DNA of 64,000 nt from Sphagnum compactum. Taxonomy: Eukaryota > Bryophyta > Sphagnopsida > Sphagnales. How positions within the stretch are numbered: position 1 is the stretch's first letter; each line of letters opens with the position of its first letter. Below the pieces are notes generated by a model, which worked only from the letters and a program-made list of their open reading frames with translations, made no database searches and had not been told where the DNA came from. Made by a program: the position numbers and the translations under genes. The stretch spans positions 29,998,213 through 30,062,212 of the forward strand of contig OZ234493.1 in assembly GCA_965153455.1 (NCBI GenBank), in the 5' to 3' direction. This document shows, in pieces, positions 13,016-25,560 of the stretch.

Positions 13016-14821
13016 CAACTGAGTAATATTAGGTTTTCAATGGATGGTGCACTAGTGAGTGTTGAGTTACATGATCCCAAGTTAGAGCATCTTGGAGCTC
13101 TGCCAATACCCAATTTTGGGCCTCCAACAATATTTCACATTTGGTTTACTTAACCTTTCAACTAGTTTCATTCATAAACATCAAATTTGAAATTGTAAAA
13201 GGTGAGAGAATGCTAATAGCAAAATATTTGACCAATCATTCTATTAGGTAATCAAGAATAATTTTTAGATTTGTGTAGCTGCATTTTTTTGGTGACTAAA
13301 AGTAGTCAAAATGTTATGATAGAAATGCCATTGCTAAAAGTAAGAAAATAAATGGGATAAACATGAAAATATCGTCGAGATTTGTTTACTTTTCATGCCA
13401 TGGTAGCCATCACATGATTATAATGATAGTCTAGATTGCCACAAAAACTAAAGTCATCTAGATAGATTTGTAATTTTGCTCATTTTTATTAGAGAGTTAA
13501 TAGTTTATCGTCATCGCATGAATGAAATGTGCATCTTGTCGCACTGTCATTGTTGTGATGAACTTGTGTTATGTCTTGTTTGAATTGTCATTTCACAAAA
13601 TCTTTAGAGCTTTGGGGAACCAACACCTACATTGGTGGTATTTTAAAAGTTTTTGAGTGAGGCCTCCTAATGGCTAGAGTAAGGCTGAAAAATGTTAGGT
13701 TTGTACCCCAGAAATTCAGATTTAGTTTGAGCTTGGGATATTTTGTAATGTTTAGAAGTAATTTAAATTAATTTTGGGGTTTTTAGTTTTTACCACGGTA
13801 CCAATTTGGGTGTTGGTTCACCCAAAACTTAGGTGATGACTTTTTTTTTTAAATTATTATTTTTCATTTTTTTTGTTGGAACATGAGTGACTATGATCTC
13901 ACAAAAGATTTAGCATGAGAGGTGATGATCCCAAAAAAATTAGATTTAATGACAACAAGTATTTGAGGAAATTGTCCAAACAATTAAAAATAGCATGAAA
14001 ATCACTATAAAAATAAAATTTTAGTGAAATTTCCTTTGTCCTTGGATGCAACCTAGCATTTTAAACCTCATCTAGAAACCATGCGTGGTGAATTGGGAAA
14101 CTAAAAACTCATGTTATGGTGGTTGCACCTCCTTAGCGAAAGGTGAAATCAATCCATTAGAAAAGAAAAGGCTAGCGATATTCCTTGCAAAAGGATTGTA
14201 CCTATTTTTTGTACTTCTTTCTCTATGAAAATATGTGTTGCTTGAAGTCGTTATTGAAAATATATTTCATTTGTTTTAGTCTGAATTGCATTGTAAAATT
14301 ATAGCAAATTGAGAAAGAGTTTTAGTGTTTAAGTTAGTTTTGATTTTCGGTTCAATTCTTTTAAAGTTTTGAGCTTCATTTCACATTTTGGGCTACATCT
14401 TACTATCAATTTTGAAACTTTTGAAAAAACACATTTTAACAATGAACTTTCACCAAATTTATATTTAATTTATCTTTTCATAACCATTTTTGCTATTTTG
14501 GTGAAACAATCATTGTCACACATGCTCCAAAATGAAAAAAATCATTTTCCCTAGATGGATACAAGTAATTCATTATTTTTTTCATAAATGTGTGAGAAAA
14601 AATAACTAAAGTTTGCCAAAAATATCTTCACTTTTTTACACCAAGAGTCATCCATAAAAATTTCAAAAAGTCCATGAAAAGCATTATTACATAATTTGTT
14701 TGTAAGCACAACTAGTGTTTTTTTTTTTTCAATTTCTTGATCGAACATCTTCAAGCAAATTTCAGCTTAATTGGTGACATTATTTGGAGGAACTCTTTAA
14801 ATAGTTGACAATAGACATAAA

Positions 14822-15183
14822 TGTTGGAAATTGACAATGGATCAATAAGAAAATAAAGATGGTAAACATCTTTATTTATCACAAGCTCTCCACCCAACCT
14901 TAGGATCATGCCGATGTTGCTACAAACCTATGATCCACCCTCTAGCTCTTGTCTAATCCAAATACGAGGTGAACACCCCCATGCAAATGTTACCTACCTT
15001 AGAAGGCACATGTCATCTCATGCATTGAAATATTTCACACTAAACTTAATTAAAGAAATATAAGCAAACTTACTTAACATATCTCATGGTCCCAAAAATA
15101 TGTGCATGTAACACAAATATCTCAAATAACTATAAATTGGTAAAAACAATTTAAGTAACTTGGTAGGAAGTTGATATCCAACA
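14822..15183 (-). repeat. 3' LTR of the copia element
   Basis: A 362-bp direct repeat of 26723-27083 with the same landmarks: TTTATTTATCAC / TGATTTATCAC near the start, CACCCAACCTTA, CATGCAAATGTTA, CTTAGAAGGCACATG, TAACACAAATATCTCAA and the terminal GATATCCAACA. The 5-bp ATAAA target duplication immediately precedes it. Confidence 0.92.
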
Positions 15184-15239
15184 CTCGCACTCAACTAACT
15201 ATTAAATTATGCACTTAATCACACCCATCAAGTGTCAAA

Positions 15240-15640
15240 AATATTCATGATTATCAGTAGAAAATCCTTTGGTCAATATATCTACAACCATATTCTCCAT
15301 GTTGTAATACACCAACTTAACAAAGCCTTCTTCAACCTTCTTTTGCATTAAATGATGAAAAACCTCAATATGCTTCGTGCAAACATGAAAGACTTGGTTC
15401 TTTGATAAATATATACAATTTTGATTGTCATAATATATGACATGGGTTTCATTTGTGGAACACTAATGCTCCCAAAAAGTGATGAAAACCACATTGCTTG
15501 CCTTGTAACTTGTGAAGCTACCATATATTTTGCTTTCGTTAATGACATAACAATAGAGGTCTCTTTCTTGTTATTCCAACTACTAACACCATTTCCCAAT
15601 AAGAAAACATAATTTGATGTGGATTTGTGGTCATCCATAT
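15240..15640 (-). pseudogene. Copia RNase H fragment
   Basis: On the minus strand from about 15640 the frame reads MDDHKSTSNYVFLLGN, then VSSWNNKKETSIVMSLTKAK and YMVASQ. This matches the copia RNase H signature (D-x-KSTSGY-F-LG...SW-SKKQ...S-EAEY). The usual glutamate of the EAEY motif is lysine here (TKAKY), so the enzyme would probably be inactive even without the frame breaks. Confidence 0.85.
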
Positions 15641-15769
15641 TGTTAGCCCAATATGCACCACAATAGGCACTTATTTGTGTGCTTCCATAAATAATATCAT
15701 AATCACCAATATTGGGACATAGGCTTTGGTAAACACTCCTTTCGGAATGTACTTAACCCATATTATTTT

Positions 15770-16415
15770 CATTAATTCCTTTGCTATGATAAATGTTTCT
15801 TTCCCAATGCATATGGCCCTTCATGTTCATGTTGGAACCTTGGCTATGGCTTATGTTTCTTTTGAAACATGTTTGGCCTTGGTTATGGTTTACATTTCCA
15901 TTAGAACGGGCCTACCCCCCCATGTTCCTTTTGGAACACTAACTATGACTTACATTCTTGTTAAAATGTGCCTTTCATGTTTTTTTTGTAGCCCTAGCTA
16001 TGGTTTACATTCTCACCAAAATGTGCTTGACCCTCATGTTCCTTTCGGAACCTTGGTTAAGGTTTACATTCTCATTATAATACACTTAGCCTTTCATGTT
16101 CTCTTTGAAACTTTGGCTATGGCTTACATTCTTGTCAAAATGCACATGGCCTCTTGTGCTTTTTTAGAACCTTGGTTATGGCTTACATTCTCGTCAGAAT
16201 GCGCTTGACCCTTCATATTCATTTCAGAACCCTGGCTATGGATTACATTCTCATCAAAATGCACCTTGCCCTTCATGTTTCTTTCAGAACCCTAGCTATG
16301 GCTTACATTCTTATCAAAATGTGTTTGACCCTTCATGTTCCTTTTCGAACCATGGCTATGATTTACGTTCCTTTCAAAATGTGTTTAACCCCAACTATGG
16401 TTAACATGCTCATTA
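15770..16415 (+). repeat. ~60-bp minisatellite inside copia pol
   Basis: About ten or eleven imperfect copies of a ~60-bp unit. Each contains CTATGGCTTACATTCT followed by a CAAAATG-type block, a GCCCTTCATGTTC block and TTTCGGAACC. Because the period is close to a multiple of three, the plus strand stays open for long stretches and encodes a periodic peptide (AMAYILVKM and similar). This is a by-product of the repeat rather than a gene. The array lies exactly between the RT/connection and RNase H parts of the copia element. Confidence 0.88.
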
Positions 16416-16422
16416 GAATGCA

Positions 16423-16868
16423 CTATGCCCATAATAACATCCTTGATGTTTTTTCTGAACACAAACCAAAATCCATTATGCCTTTCAAATAACAAAAAAA
16501 TTGTTTCATTACAATCCAATGTGATTGTCCAGAATTAACCATAAACTGGCTCACAACCCCCATTGCCTGTGCAATATTAAGTCTTATGTATACCATTGCA
16601 TACATGAGATTTCCAATAGTGTTTTGAAATAAGAGGCCCACATTACTTCTAAGTTTGCATCACCTTGAGGACCCATATCCTTCAAAAGCTTGCAATTGGT
16701 CATAAAAAGAGTTTAACTAACTTACTTCCAATCATTCCAAATTGCTTCAATATACCTCCAATGTATTTGTTTTGATTTCAATAAATCGCACAATTTTGTC
16801 AAACACGATTTATTTATATCCCCAAGCAATATTAGATCTCACCTAAATCCACCATTTCAAATTTTTTG
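16423..16868 (-). pseudogene. Copia reverse transcriptase, C-terminal part
   Basis: The minus strand reads KFEMVDLGEI, then YIGGILKQFGM, NTIGNLMYAMVYIRLNIAQA, VVSQFMVNSGQSHW and YLKGIMDFGLC. These correspond to the copia FxMxDLGE, YRxxIGSLMYxxxxTRPDIA and LRYLKGT motifs. This is the downstream half of the RT that begins at 23589-24180; the two halves are separated by the CACTA insertion. Confidence 0.85.
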
Positions 16869-17559
16869 GGTCACTATTACAAAACATGGGTTTTTTTACT
16901 ACTAGTATAGTGATTAAGATGACTACATAGTCATTTTAGTTGCAATGTAATATGTCTAGTTTGACTAATAATGTCTAATTTGCTTAACATGAAAAGTAGG
17001 TATGTTTGTTGTGACTAAAACAAATTAGCACCTTAATCACATCAGACAATTGGATACACACGTGGCATGTGTGGCACCGACGTGGACTCATTTAATTTGA
17101 CTAAGATGACTGAAATCAATCATTGTAAGTTGACTAAATGTGACTATAATGCAACTTTTTATGAGGTGGCAATATGAAAATTAAAAAAAGATTATTTAAG
17201 TTTTTAAATAGTGAATTATTGGAAAATATGAAAAGACCATCAAGTTATCAGACGCTTGATTTATGTTTTCGATCATTCATAGTAAAATAGAAGTAGAGGC
17301 AACAATGGAAAAATAACAAAATGCATATGAGAAGTGAAAAAATGGAAGATTGAAACTGAAATTTTATACTAAAATGGTTTTTTGAACTTTGATTATTTAT
17401 GCACCATTGGCGAAGTTTCATAGATTGAACATATAAATGTCTAGTTCCTAACTAAACTAAACAGCAAGGATGGTCTAGCAATAATTGACCATCCTTTATG
17501 TTATAATTAATTAACCATCACTATCACAACTTGTTACATATTTCTTTGCACTATCTACT

Positions 17560-20285
17560 CCATCATCTTCCCCCTCATGAGCAACCAATATAAATCTAAG
17601 GGTGCAACAGTAAAATTGCCTACGATTGTGGTAGGTTTAATGGAATCCTCAATGGAAATAGGAGCTTGTAAACATGTGTAATCATCAATGTTGTCAAGTC
17701 GGAACATATCAACTTCCATAAGGTCGGTTTGAATAGTTTTGGTTATTATCTCCCATAGGGATCTTTCCGTAGTATTACCTTCCACCCCCTTTCTTTTGGG
17801 TCACTAGAAAAAAAAACTTGCTCTACATGTAGGGGGAAAGCAAATGATTAGTCTAAAATGGAAATAAGGGATGAAAAGTTCACAAGTGTGAAACCATATT
17901 CATTTCGTTTAATTGTTGCACTATTCCCAATTGTAGTTTGCTTTCACCCAGTTGCACAACAAGACAACTATGTTGAGCACCCCATAATTTTGTTCCAGTA
18001 TCTCCTCAACCCAACCAACATATTCCAATTTTGCAAGAACTGGTCTTTGATCATTTGGGCTTGATATGCATTCTTGTTCAAAAGTTGCCACTACACCACA
18101 ATCACTTGTTGTTAGATGTTCTTCGGCACTTGCAACACGAATGTGATTGCCATAAGCATACATGGTTTGATATGACATGGCTTCCAATGTTGGAGGCATG
18201 GACATATGCACTATGGTTTTGTCAATTGTGTCCCCATCATTGGGAGTCACTACAATGGAAGCCTTTATCCATGTTGCAAAGGGGGGCAATGGAGCAAGGT
18301 CATTTGGGAACACAAGATTCCTTGCCCAAGACCAACCTTGAAGTAACAAAACAATTCTCCTCTTGATCCCGAATTTTAATTGATGTAAAATACTTCCTGC
18401 CAATACAACATGTAACACATAGTTAACGTTTACAATTCTTCAAATTTTCTAAAAATTCAAATTGCCAATACAAAATTGTGAAACAAGAAGTGGTTGTAAC
18501 CTAGTTACAACAATAACAACAATTCTTGATAAATTGAATGGTGTGACCTATTTAAGACATATTCTTAAAAGAACTATGCAACTTCATTATTAAGATAATT
18601 AATAACAATGAATACATTACTCACCCCATGTAGCCATTAGTCCCACATTTTGAAGCACTAAAGAATGGGCCATGTCCCAAATACATTCATAATTCGTGGA
18701 CGCCCACCACCTTCCAACACCTCATCAAACATGGAGGGGTTTTCTTTGTCATCCCACACCCTACGTCTTGTGGCTATAAAATCCATGAGATACCCAATGC
18801 AAAACCTGACCGTTTTCTCTATTGTGTATCTTTTTACCATACTTTAGGTTTTGTTATATTTCCCACATATCCTTTCAAGGTTTTCAAATACCTTTCAATA
18901 GGATACATCCACCCAGTTTGGACTAGACCACATAGTTCCAGCTCCTTAACTAAATGAATTAACAAATGTGTCATGACATCAAAAAATGAAGGAAGGAATT
19001 TTTGTTCTAACAAGGCTAAAGTGATTGCTACTTCCTTTTTCAAGTCCCCCATCACTGCCAAATCCACAACCTTGGCATACAACCTTTTGAAAACCCAACA
19101 CAAGTGAATAATTGCCATCCTACATTCCTTAGTCATAAGATGCCACATGCATAAAGGCAAGATTTCTTGCATCATAATGTGGTAGTCACGTGACTTCATG
19201 CCCTTTAAGTCCTAGTCCATGATTCTCTTCTTGAGTGAAAATACATAATGTGTAGGTGTCTTCAAAGTTTCAATAATTTGGATAAACCTTTCCTTCTCCT
19301 CATCTGTCAACACATATGATGATGCCGATTTAATGAAGCCACGGTCCATAACACTAGCTTGTAGCCACAAATGTGGCTAGATGTTGCACTCCTTCAAGTC
19401 TTCCCAAACTGCTATTGTGTCCTTTGTCCAAAATATGGCTTTCATCACATTTTCACAAATGTTTTTTTCACAATGCATCACATCTAGTGTGTTGCGAATG
19501 AGCAAACCCTAGCCAACAAACAATTAAATGAGATTAGTGTTTTTTATAAATCAAACCCTAACCTATTTTATTAAGTGTTGGGCCATGCTAATGTAAACAA
19601 GCAAATAACACAAAACTAATTGTGATTAAATGGTTTAGTTGAAGGGGACTTACCTCCCAGTATGGGAGTTTAAACATGATGGAATGTCGCTTGATGCCAT
19701 GTTTGGGTATAGGATCATGTTTTGAATTGGATCTGTTTCGTGGACCTTGTAACCACACTTCCCGTTCCTTGCCTCATTTCATGATGTTTAATGCATTTAC
19801 TCGCACGAGCACCACCCTATTTTCCGTTTCCCCATTGAAAGCACTTTGAGCCCATTGATATGGATGGGTCCATGGCAAATACCATCGACTCCCATAGTAA
19901 ATGACTTTCTTCAATTTCCTTGAATACTGTGATTCTACAGCTGGGCCACAAGGTGGGCATCCCACAAGACTTTTGGTAACACATCATGTAAATAACCCAT
20001 AGGCTGAAAAGTCATGGATGTTCCAAATGCACATAGCCCTTAAATTGAATGTTGCCCCTTGGAACGAATCAAAAGCTTTAACACCTTGCCACAACAACTA
20101 TAACTCTTCAATAAAAGGCTCCAAGCACACATCCATGTTTGCAGTGGTTAATGATTCCTTGCCAAGAATTATTAAAGCCAACATCAAAAAGTAATGTTTT
20201 GTTACCAACCAAGGTGGCAAATTGTAATTCAACAAAATTACTAGCCATGTAGAGTGACAAGAACTTGTCTCCAAATGGGTTCACC
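17560..20285 (-). pseudogene. TNP2-like CACTA transposase, decayed
   Basis: Reading 20285 down to 17560, the order is WVNPFGDKF..., CPPCGP...SRKLKKVIYYGSRW, then LDVMHCEKNICENVMKAI (about 19500), LTDEEKERFIQ..., MKSRDYHIMMQEILPL, FFDVMTHLLIHLVKELELCG, VQTGWMYPIERYLKTLKGYV and finally the DUF4216-like YGVLNIVVLLCNWV region (about 17930-18020). This matches Transposase_21, then DUF4218, then DUF4216 of plant TNP2 proteins. Several in-frame stops (for example near 19205) and missing linkers make it non-functional. The N-terminal part is cut off abruptly at 20285, where another CACTA-like terminus begins. Confidence 0.88.
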
Positions 20286-20660
20286 CACTACTAGAATTCC
20301 TATTTTTTTTACTATAAATTTTGGCCCAAAAAGACCCATTTTGGATAGGCGTCAAAAAGACCTCCCAATCATTTTGGACAAGTCGTTTTGAACTTGTCCA
20401 TTGTGACTAGGCCATGTAATTTTTGACCAAGCTTAAGCAGGCATTTTTGACTAGTCATTTCAACTAGTACTTTTGACTAGTACTTTTGATTAGTCATTTT
20501 GACAAATCAATATAACAGTCAAATGATTTTTTGACAAGTCAAACACCATTTTGACTACATGGCATTTAAACAATGGCCACCCAAGTTAAGCCATGTGGCA
20601 TTTAAACATTAGCCACCTAGGTTATGCCACGTGGCATTTAAACATTGGCCACTAGGTTAT
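20286..20660. repeat. Second CACTA-like terminus with subterminal repeats
   Basis: CACTACTAGAATTCC followed by TATTTTTTTTACTATAAA begins exactly where the TNP2 coding sequence stops. The following ~350 bases repeat the words TTTTGACTAGT, AGTCATTTTGAC and a ~60-bp unit with ATGCCACGTGGCATTTAAAC. The structure resembles the end of a second CACTA element inserted into the transposase, but I could not find its other end with a matching target duplication. Confidence 0.55.
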
Positions 20661-21649
20661 GCCACATGGATAGAACCTAAATAACTTAAGTTAGACTTAA
20701 AATTAGATACTTGCTCCTAAGGTCCCTATGTCTAGGAACCTACAACCTAAACTCCTAGGTCTAGGTTTAGGAGCCTATAATTAGCAACTAGGTATAAAAG
20801 CCTAAATTAGGTTATGGCAACTTAAACTATGACCTTTACTAGGCTTAAATGTACACCACTTAAATTAAGCTTACACCTAGTTGACCTAGGTAGGAAAATC
20901 CTATTTCATTTTGAATTTAACCTTTAAAGTTGAGCCTTTTCAATTGGTTCATCCCAAGTGGCCTTCCTTTTAAAAATATTTCTTATGTCTTCAATGTTTA
21001 TGGTGCATCTATTTATATTGTTCATCATTTGGAAAGGATGACAAACAATATGGGACAAACTTTTGGAAGGGAAAAACATTTTCATGTCCACACAACACTA
21101 GAACCTTTTAGTTCACACAACATTATTCCTAAATAAATATGTAAGATACATAAATGAAGTAAATAAATAAATAAAGAGGTAGGTGAATTTGTATGTTAAT
21201 TAAGTTAAAATAAAAATTAGTAATAGTTAATGTCTAATTAGTTAGTTATAATTTAATTACAACCATATTATAAATCCTTGAATTATATAAAATATTAAAA
21301 TAATTATAATATACTATATTGTTGATTGATAATTACAACCAAAATATAACTAATCCTTACAAATTTGACCTAATTCATTATATATTATCAACAATGTATT
21401 TGTAATAATTAATAATTAGTGTATTTTAGGTAAATAACCAACTAATAATTTATCATAGGTATATAAATGGCCTACCTTACCCTATATAACTAAGTTACCT
21501 ATAGGCTAAAATATAGGTAAATACGTGGAATATAGGTAGGGTATGTCTAAATAAATACACCTACATATATGTTAATTGTATTTAGGTCATGTAACCACAT
21601 ACTTACATTACATAAGTTAAATAGGCGGTTAATTTAACCTAGGAAAAAT

Positions 21650-22745
21650 GAATTATGGAAAAATCAATGATTATTAAACTAATAATGGCTAAACCAACCA
21701 AAAATTAAAAATAATTATGGAAAAAGCATCCATGACTAAACTAATTATGCTTCAATTAACCATATTTAAATAAATATGGTGAAACTAACCATGAATAAAG
21801 TAAATAAAGCCAAGCTAACCAATGAATAACTATTTTATGGCTAAACCAACTATGCATAAATTAATTATGGCTCAAATCAAAATAAACGAAATAATTATGC
21901 CTAAAATCAAAATGGTGAAAATATTTATGGCAAAATTAAACATGGCAAAACTAGAAATGGTTAAATCATGAGTAAATAAATTTGGCTAAACTAACCACTA
22001 ATAAAATTAATATGGTTAAACTAACTAATGAATAAATATTTTATGGCAAAACCAATTATGTAAATTAAATTACGACTAAAATAAACATGAATGAAATAAT
22101 TATGGCTAAAATCAAAATGATTAAAATAATTATGGCAAAATTAAACATGGCTAAACTATAAATGGTTAAACTAACCATGAGTAAATAAATTTGGCTAAAC
22201 TAACCATTAATAAAGTTAATATGGCTTAATTAACTATTGAATTTTATTTTTTTGGAAAAATCAATTATGCAAAAATTTATTGTGACTAAAATAGACAAGA
22301 ATGAAATAATTATGGCTAAAATGAAAATGGTTTAAATAATTATGGTAGAACCAACCATGGTTATTTTAGTAACTATAAGTAAAATGAATTTGGCTAAAAT
22401 AAACATTTGTGAAATAATTATGGCTAAAATAAATTTTAAAAAATAATTATGGCAAAACCAACCATGGCTAAATTAACAATAATTTTAAATTAATTATGGG
22501 TATATTGATTATGGTTAAATTTAGTAGGGTAAAATAATAATATGTTAAAAATAAATATGACTAATTTAGTTATGCTTACAGTAACCATGGTTAAATTCAT
22601 TATGGCAAAACTAATTATCATGGCTAAACTTAGTAAAGTTAAACCAATTATTGTTAAATTGACCATGGTTAAAATATTTATGATTGTTAAACTACTTATG
22701 GCTAAATTAACCATAATTAAATTAAATATGACCAAATAAATGATG
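21650..22745. repeat. AT-rich degenerate array (ATGGCTAAA)
   Basis: For about 1.1 kb the words ATTATGGCTAAAATAAACATG, CTAAACTAACCATGA and AATAAATTTGG recur every 20-40 bases with many variants. This keeps translated frames monotonous (VNLTIINLTMV-like on the minus strand). No regular unit length is obvious by eye. It lies inside the CACTA element and is not coding. Confidence 0.7.
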
Positions 22746-22899
22746 GAATAATTAATTATGGTTAACTGAATCAAGGTAATGTATATCTATATGTTGTATG
22801 TGTAGTACCATAATGTAAGGTTCAAGTTACAAGCTACAACAAAATGTTGCAAGATTTTAATTAGTAAGTACCAATAAACATAAGTGGAAGACTAATTTG

Positions 22900-23500
22900 G
22901 CATGTTATTAATCATGTACACATAATCAACATTAGTCAAAAAGTCAATCACAATAGACAACCATGTGGCACCTAAATATATGGGTTGATTTTATTAGTTA
23001 GTTTAGTCACAAAGACATGACATGTGTCACTTAAATACGAGTTAATTTTATTAATCACTTAAATCACAAAGACATGACATGTGTCACCCATGTATAGGTT
23101 ACTATTTTAATGATCTTAGTCATAATGGACATACCACGTGTCCCTCGATTATTAATTGCTTATTAATCGCTTCAGTCAAAACAGACAAAACATGTGCCAC
23201 CTAGTTATTAGCTACCTTTTTAGTCATTATAGTTAGAACAGATAGGACGTGTCACCTAGATATAAGCTATCTTGTTAGTAATATCAGTTAGGATGACAAG
23301 ACACGTGTCATTCAAATATAGGCCACCATTTTAATCACCTCAATTACTGTAAATAAGCCATGTGGCATCCACATCAATTAGGAACTTAGTCAGGTTTGTC
23401 AGAATAGACATTAAACACTTTAATCAAATTAGACACACAAATAGTCACTTAGACAAAATAGATTCAATCATAATTTTATTTTAAACGACTAGTCTGTTTT
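22900..23500. repeat. CACTA right subterminal repeats
   Basis: A ~60-70-bp motif recurs about seven times: GACATGACATGTGTCACTTA, then TATAGGTTAATTTTATTA, then AGTCA. Repeats of this kind next to the TIR are the usual transposase-binding region of CACTA elements; the binding role is inferred from the family. Confidence 0.7.
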
Positions 23501-23588
23501 GACTAAGGACATTTTTGTCCATTGTCCATAATGACTGAAATTTCAGTCATAAAAACCAACATAAAAACAACATTATTTAATAGTGGGT

Positions 23589-24180
23589 AGATTATCCTTT
23601 GTTTCTTTCAATAAAGTCAAATCATTAAAAGCCAAAATCAAATCATCAACATACAAAGTTATGTCACATAAGAATTTTATTGAATTTTTTAAAAATAAAT
23701 TCATTGTGGTCAACAAAACTCTTTTAAATTTTTTGAGATAAGAAATATGCATTAATCTTGTTCCATTCACAAGGAAATTGCTTCAAACCATACAAGGATT
23801 TTTGAAGCTTACATACCATATTCTCCTTATCATTGACCACAAAGCCTTTTGGTTGTTGCATATATATTTCCTCTAAAAACTTTCCATTCAGAAAACCAAT
23901 TTTAACATCCATTTGATGCACCTCAAGATCTTCAATGGTTACAATTACAAGTAAAGCTTGAATTGATTCCATTCATGCAACATGGGAAAAGGTTTCATAA
24001 AAATCAATACCTTCAACTTGTGTAAATCCCTTGGCCACCAAACGAGCCTTGTGCTTTGCCACAAAGTCGTCAACATTATATTTGATCGTGAAAATCCATT
24101 TCCAATTCACTAGTTTGTGATCAGGTGGAAGAGGAATAAGTATGCAAGTTTTATTGTCTTGTAAAGATTAAAACTTAGAA
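23589..24180 (-). pseudogene. Copia reverse transcriptase, N-terminal and core
   Basis: The minus-strand frames give KLVNWKWIFTIKYN, KHKARLVAKGFTQVEGIDF, then VHQMDVKIGFLNGKFLEEIY, MQQPKGFV, KSLYGLKQFP and TLYVDDLILAFN. The catalytic aspartate motifs (QMDVK and YVDD) are still visible. At least one stop (before MESIQALL) and a shift between the QMDVK and YVDD segments break the frame. The reading is cut at 23589 by the CACTA insertion and resumes at 16868. Confidence 0.9.
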
Positions 24181-24299
24181 TCCATGGCCTTTTTCCAATG
24201 TTGTGAATCTTCACCATTCAAAGCATCCGCAAAAAAATGGGGTTCATCAACATCAACAAAGAAAACATATGAAAGATTCACATTTTCTTCAACCATTGT

Positions 24300-25240
24300 T
24301 AGATTTTCTCGCACCTATTGACAAATTCTTTCATCCTCCATCTTTAGTCCTTGATTTAAAATCATATGTTCTGATTCAAAATCCAACCTCAAAACCATTA
24401 TTTCCTCATTAAATTTTTTGGATTCATCAAAAACATCACGATTGATGATAACATATTGGCTTATAGGGTTGTAAAATTTATACCTTTTAAACTTTTCACA
24501 ATAACTAATGAATATGTGCATTTCACACCTTTGAAATCTAACTTTGTCCTTGCTTCATTTAGCACATGAACAAATGCAACACAACCAAAAACATGCGAAT
24601 GACTTTGCACACCAAACCTCTTTTGATTTCATGTTGGAAATTGCCTTGGTAGGGATTCAATTTTGGATATATGTTGCAATTGCCATTACTTCTACCTATA
24701 ATTTATGATCTAACTACATATGTTGTAACATACATCGCACACTTTCAACAAATGTTCGATTATTCCTTTCAACTAAACCATTCCACTTTGGTGTGTATGG
24801 AATTTTTATCTATTTTTCAATGCCATTCTCCTTGTAGAAATATGTATTGAGATTTTAAAAGTTAACTCCCCACCTCCATCACATCTGATTACCTTGATAT
24901 TCTTTCTAGTCTAATTTTCTATCAAAGCTTTGAAAACCTTAATCTTGTTTAACACACCAAATTTAGTTTTAATGTTATAAAGAAATGTCTTCCTAGAGAA
25001 ATCATCAATGAAGGTTAGAAAATACTTTACCCTTTCATGAAATGTGGCCATGAGACCACATAGGTTCACATGCATAAACCCACGAATTTCTTTTGCATGA
25101 GAACCCCCACTCAAAGGAAATGGGGTACAATGGTGTTTACCATACACCTCCATTACAGCGGCAAAATTCAAGTCATGATCTCCATTGAGATCCATGCATT
25201 TAACAAGGTTATTTCTATCCATGGTTGTTAAAATTTGCAT
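24300..25240 (-). pseudogene. Copia integrase region
   Basis: From 25240 downward the minus strand reads a GAG-pre-integrase-like start, HCTPFPLSGGSHAKEI, LCGLMATFHERVKYFLTFID, DFSRKTFLYNIKTKFGV and KVFKALIEN, matching the rve integrase core (YFLTFIDDFSRK, FK-LVEN). Further downstream is the typical YKFYNPISQYVIINRDVFDE block. Stops and frame changes occur between the blocks. Confidence 0.87.
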
Positions 25241-25339
25241 ATAGACATGTTTGAGTCTTTATGCCACAAATCATTTTTTAAAATATTGGTGCTACATTTT
25301 GCAACCAAGGATTGAGTAATTCTAACCAACTTATATAAC

Positions 25340-25560
25340 TTTCTTTTTTAAACAACTTCAACAACCACTTTTTTTGAATGAGAAGACTTCAACCAACATC
25401 TGGTGGCTTTAAATTCCACCTTAAAGCTTTGCTCTGTAAATTGATTAATCGATAATAGATTTTTTGTCAACTTTGGAACATATGACGCATCTTTAATACA
25501 CTTGGAAATCCCATTTGGCAAGTTGAAGACAATAGTGCCTTCCCACATACATCAAGCATA
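25340..25560 (-). pseudogene. Copia protease-downstream region
   Basis: The minus strand reads FNLPNGISKCIKDASYVPKL and TKNLLSINQFTEQSFKVEF. This matches the copia segment after the protease (L-DVLYVPxLxxNLLSVxQL). The catalytic DSG itself is not clear. Confidence 0.78.

Larger units (their letters stand above)
11476..14816. other. Intergenic region downstream of the TLDc gene
   Basis: The first few hundred bases are probably the 3' UTR of the TLDc gene. The rest shows no gene. It holds two copies of the main dispersed family (about 12068-12185 and 12898-13015), a diverged 29-bp tandem pair at about 12199-12256 (AAGTGTGAACAGGA...), and a second dispersed repeat at about 12560-12690 that recurs at about 39080-39200. 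Confidence 0.6.
16872..23585 (-). mobile_element. CACTA (En/Spm) DNA transposon nested in copia RT
   Basis: The left end is CACTATTACAAAACATGG and the right end AACATTATTTAATAGTG, so the terminal inverted repeats match as CACTATTA/TAATAGTG. The element is bordered by a 3-bp target duplication GGT at 16869-16871 and 23586-23588. A decayed TNP2-type transposase lies at about 17560-20285 on the minus strand. Subterminal segments hold repeated TGACTAGTCATTTTGACT-like and GGCAC-TTAAATAT-like words, as usual for CACTA elements. The insertion splits the copia reverse transcriptase between the LPTIK and KFEMVDLGE segments. It is therefore younger than the copia insertion. Confidence 0.92.

Noticed and set aside
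15726-16492. Two plus-strand open frames with a repeating hydrophobic peptide
   Set aside because: They are products of a ~60-bp minisatellite whose length is near a multiple of three. They lie antisense within a copia element.
22490-22774. Hydrophobic Ile/Leu-rich frame suggesting a membrane protein
   Set aside because: It is a translation of the monotonous ATGGCTAAA array in the CACTA element.
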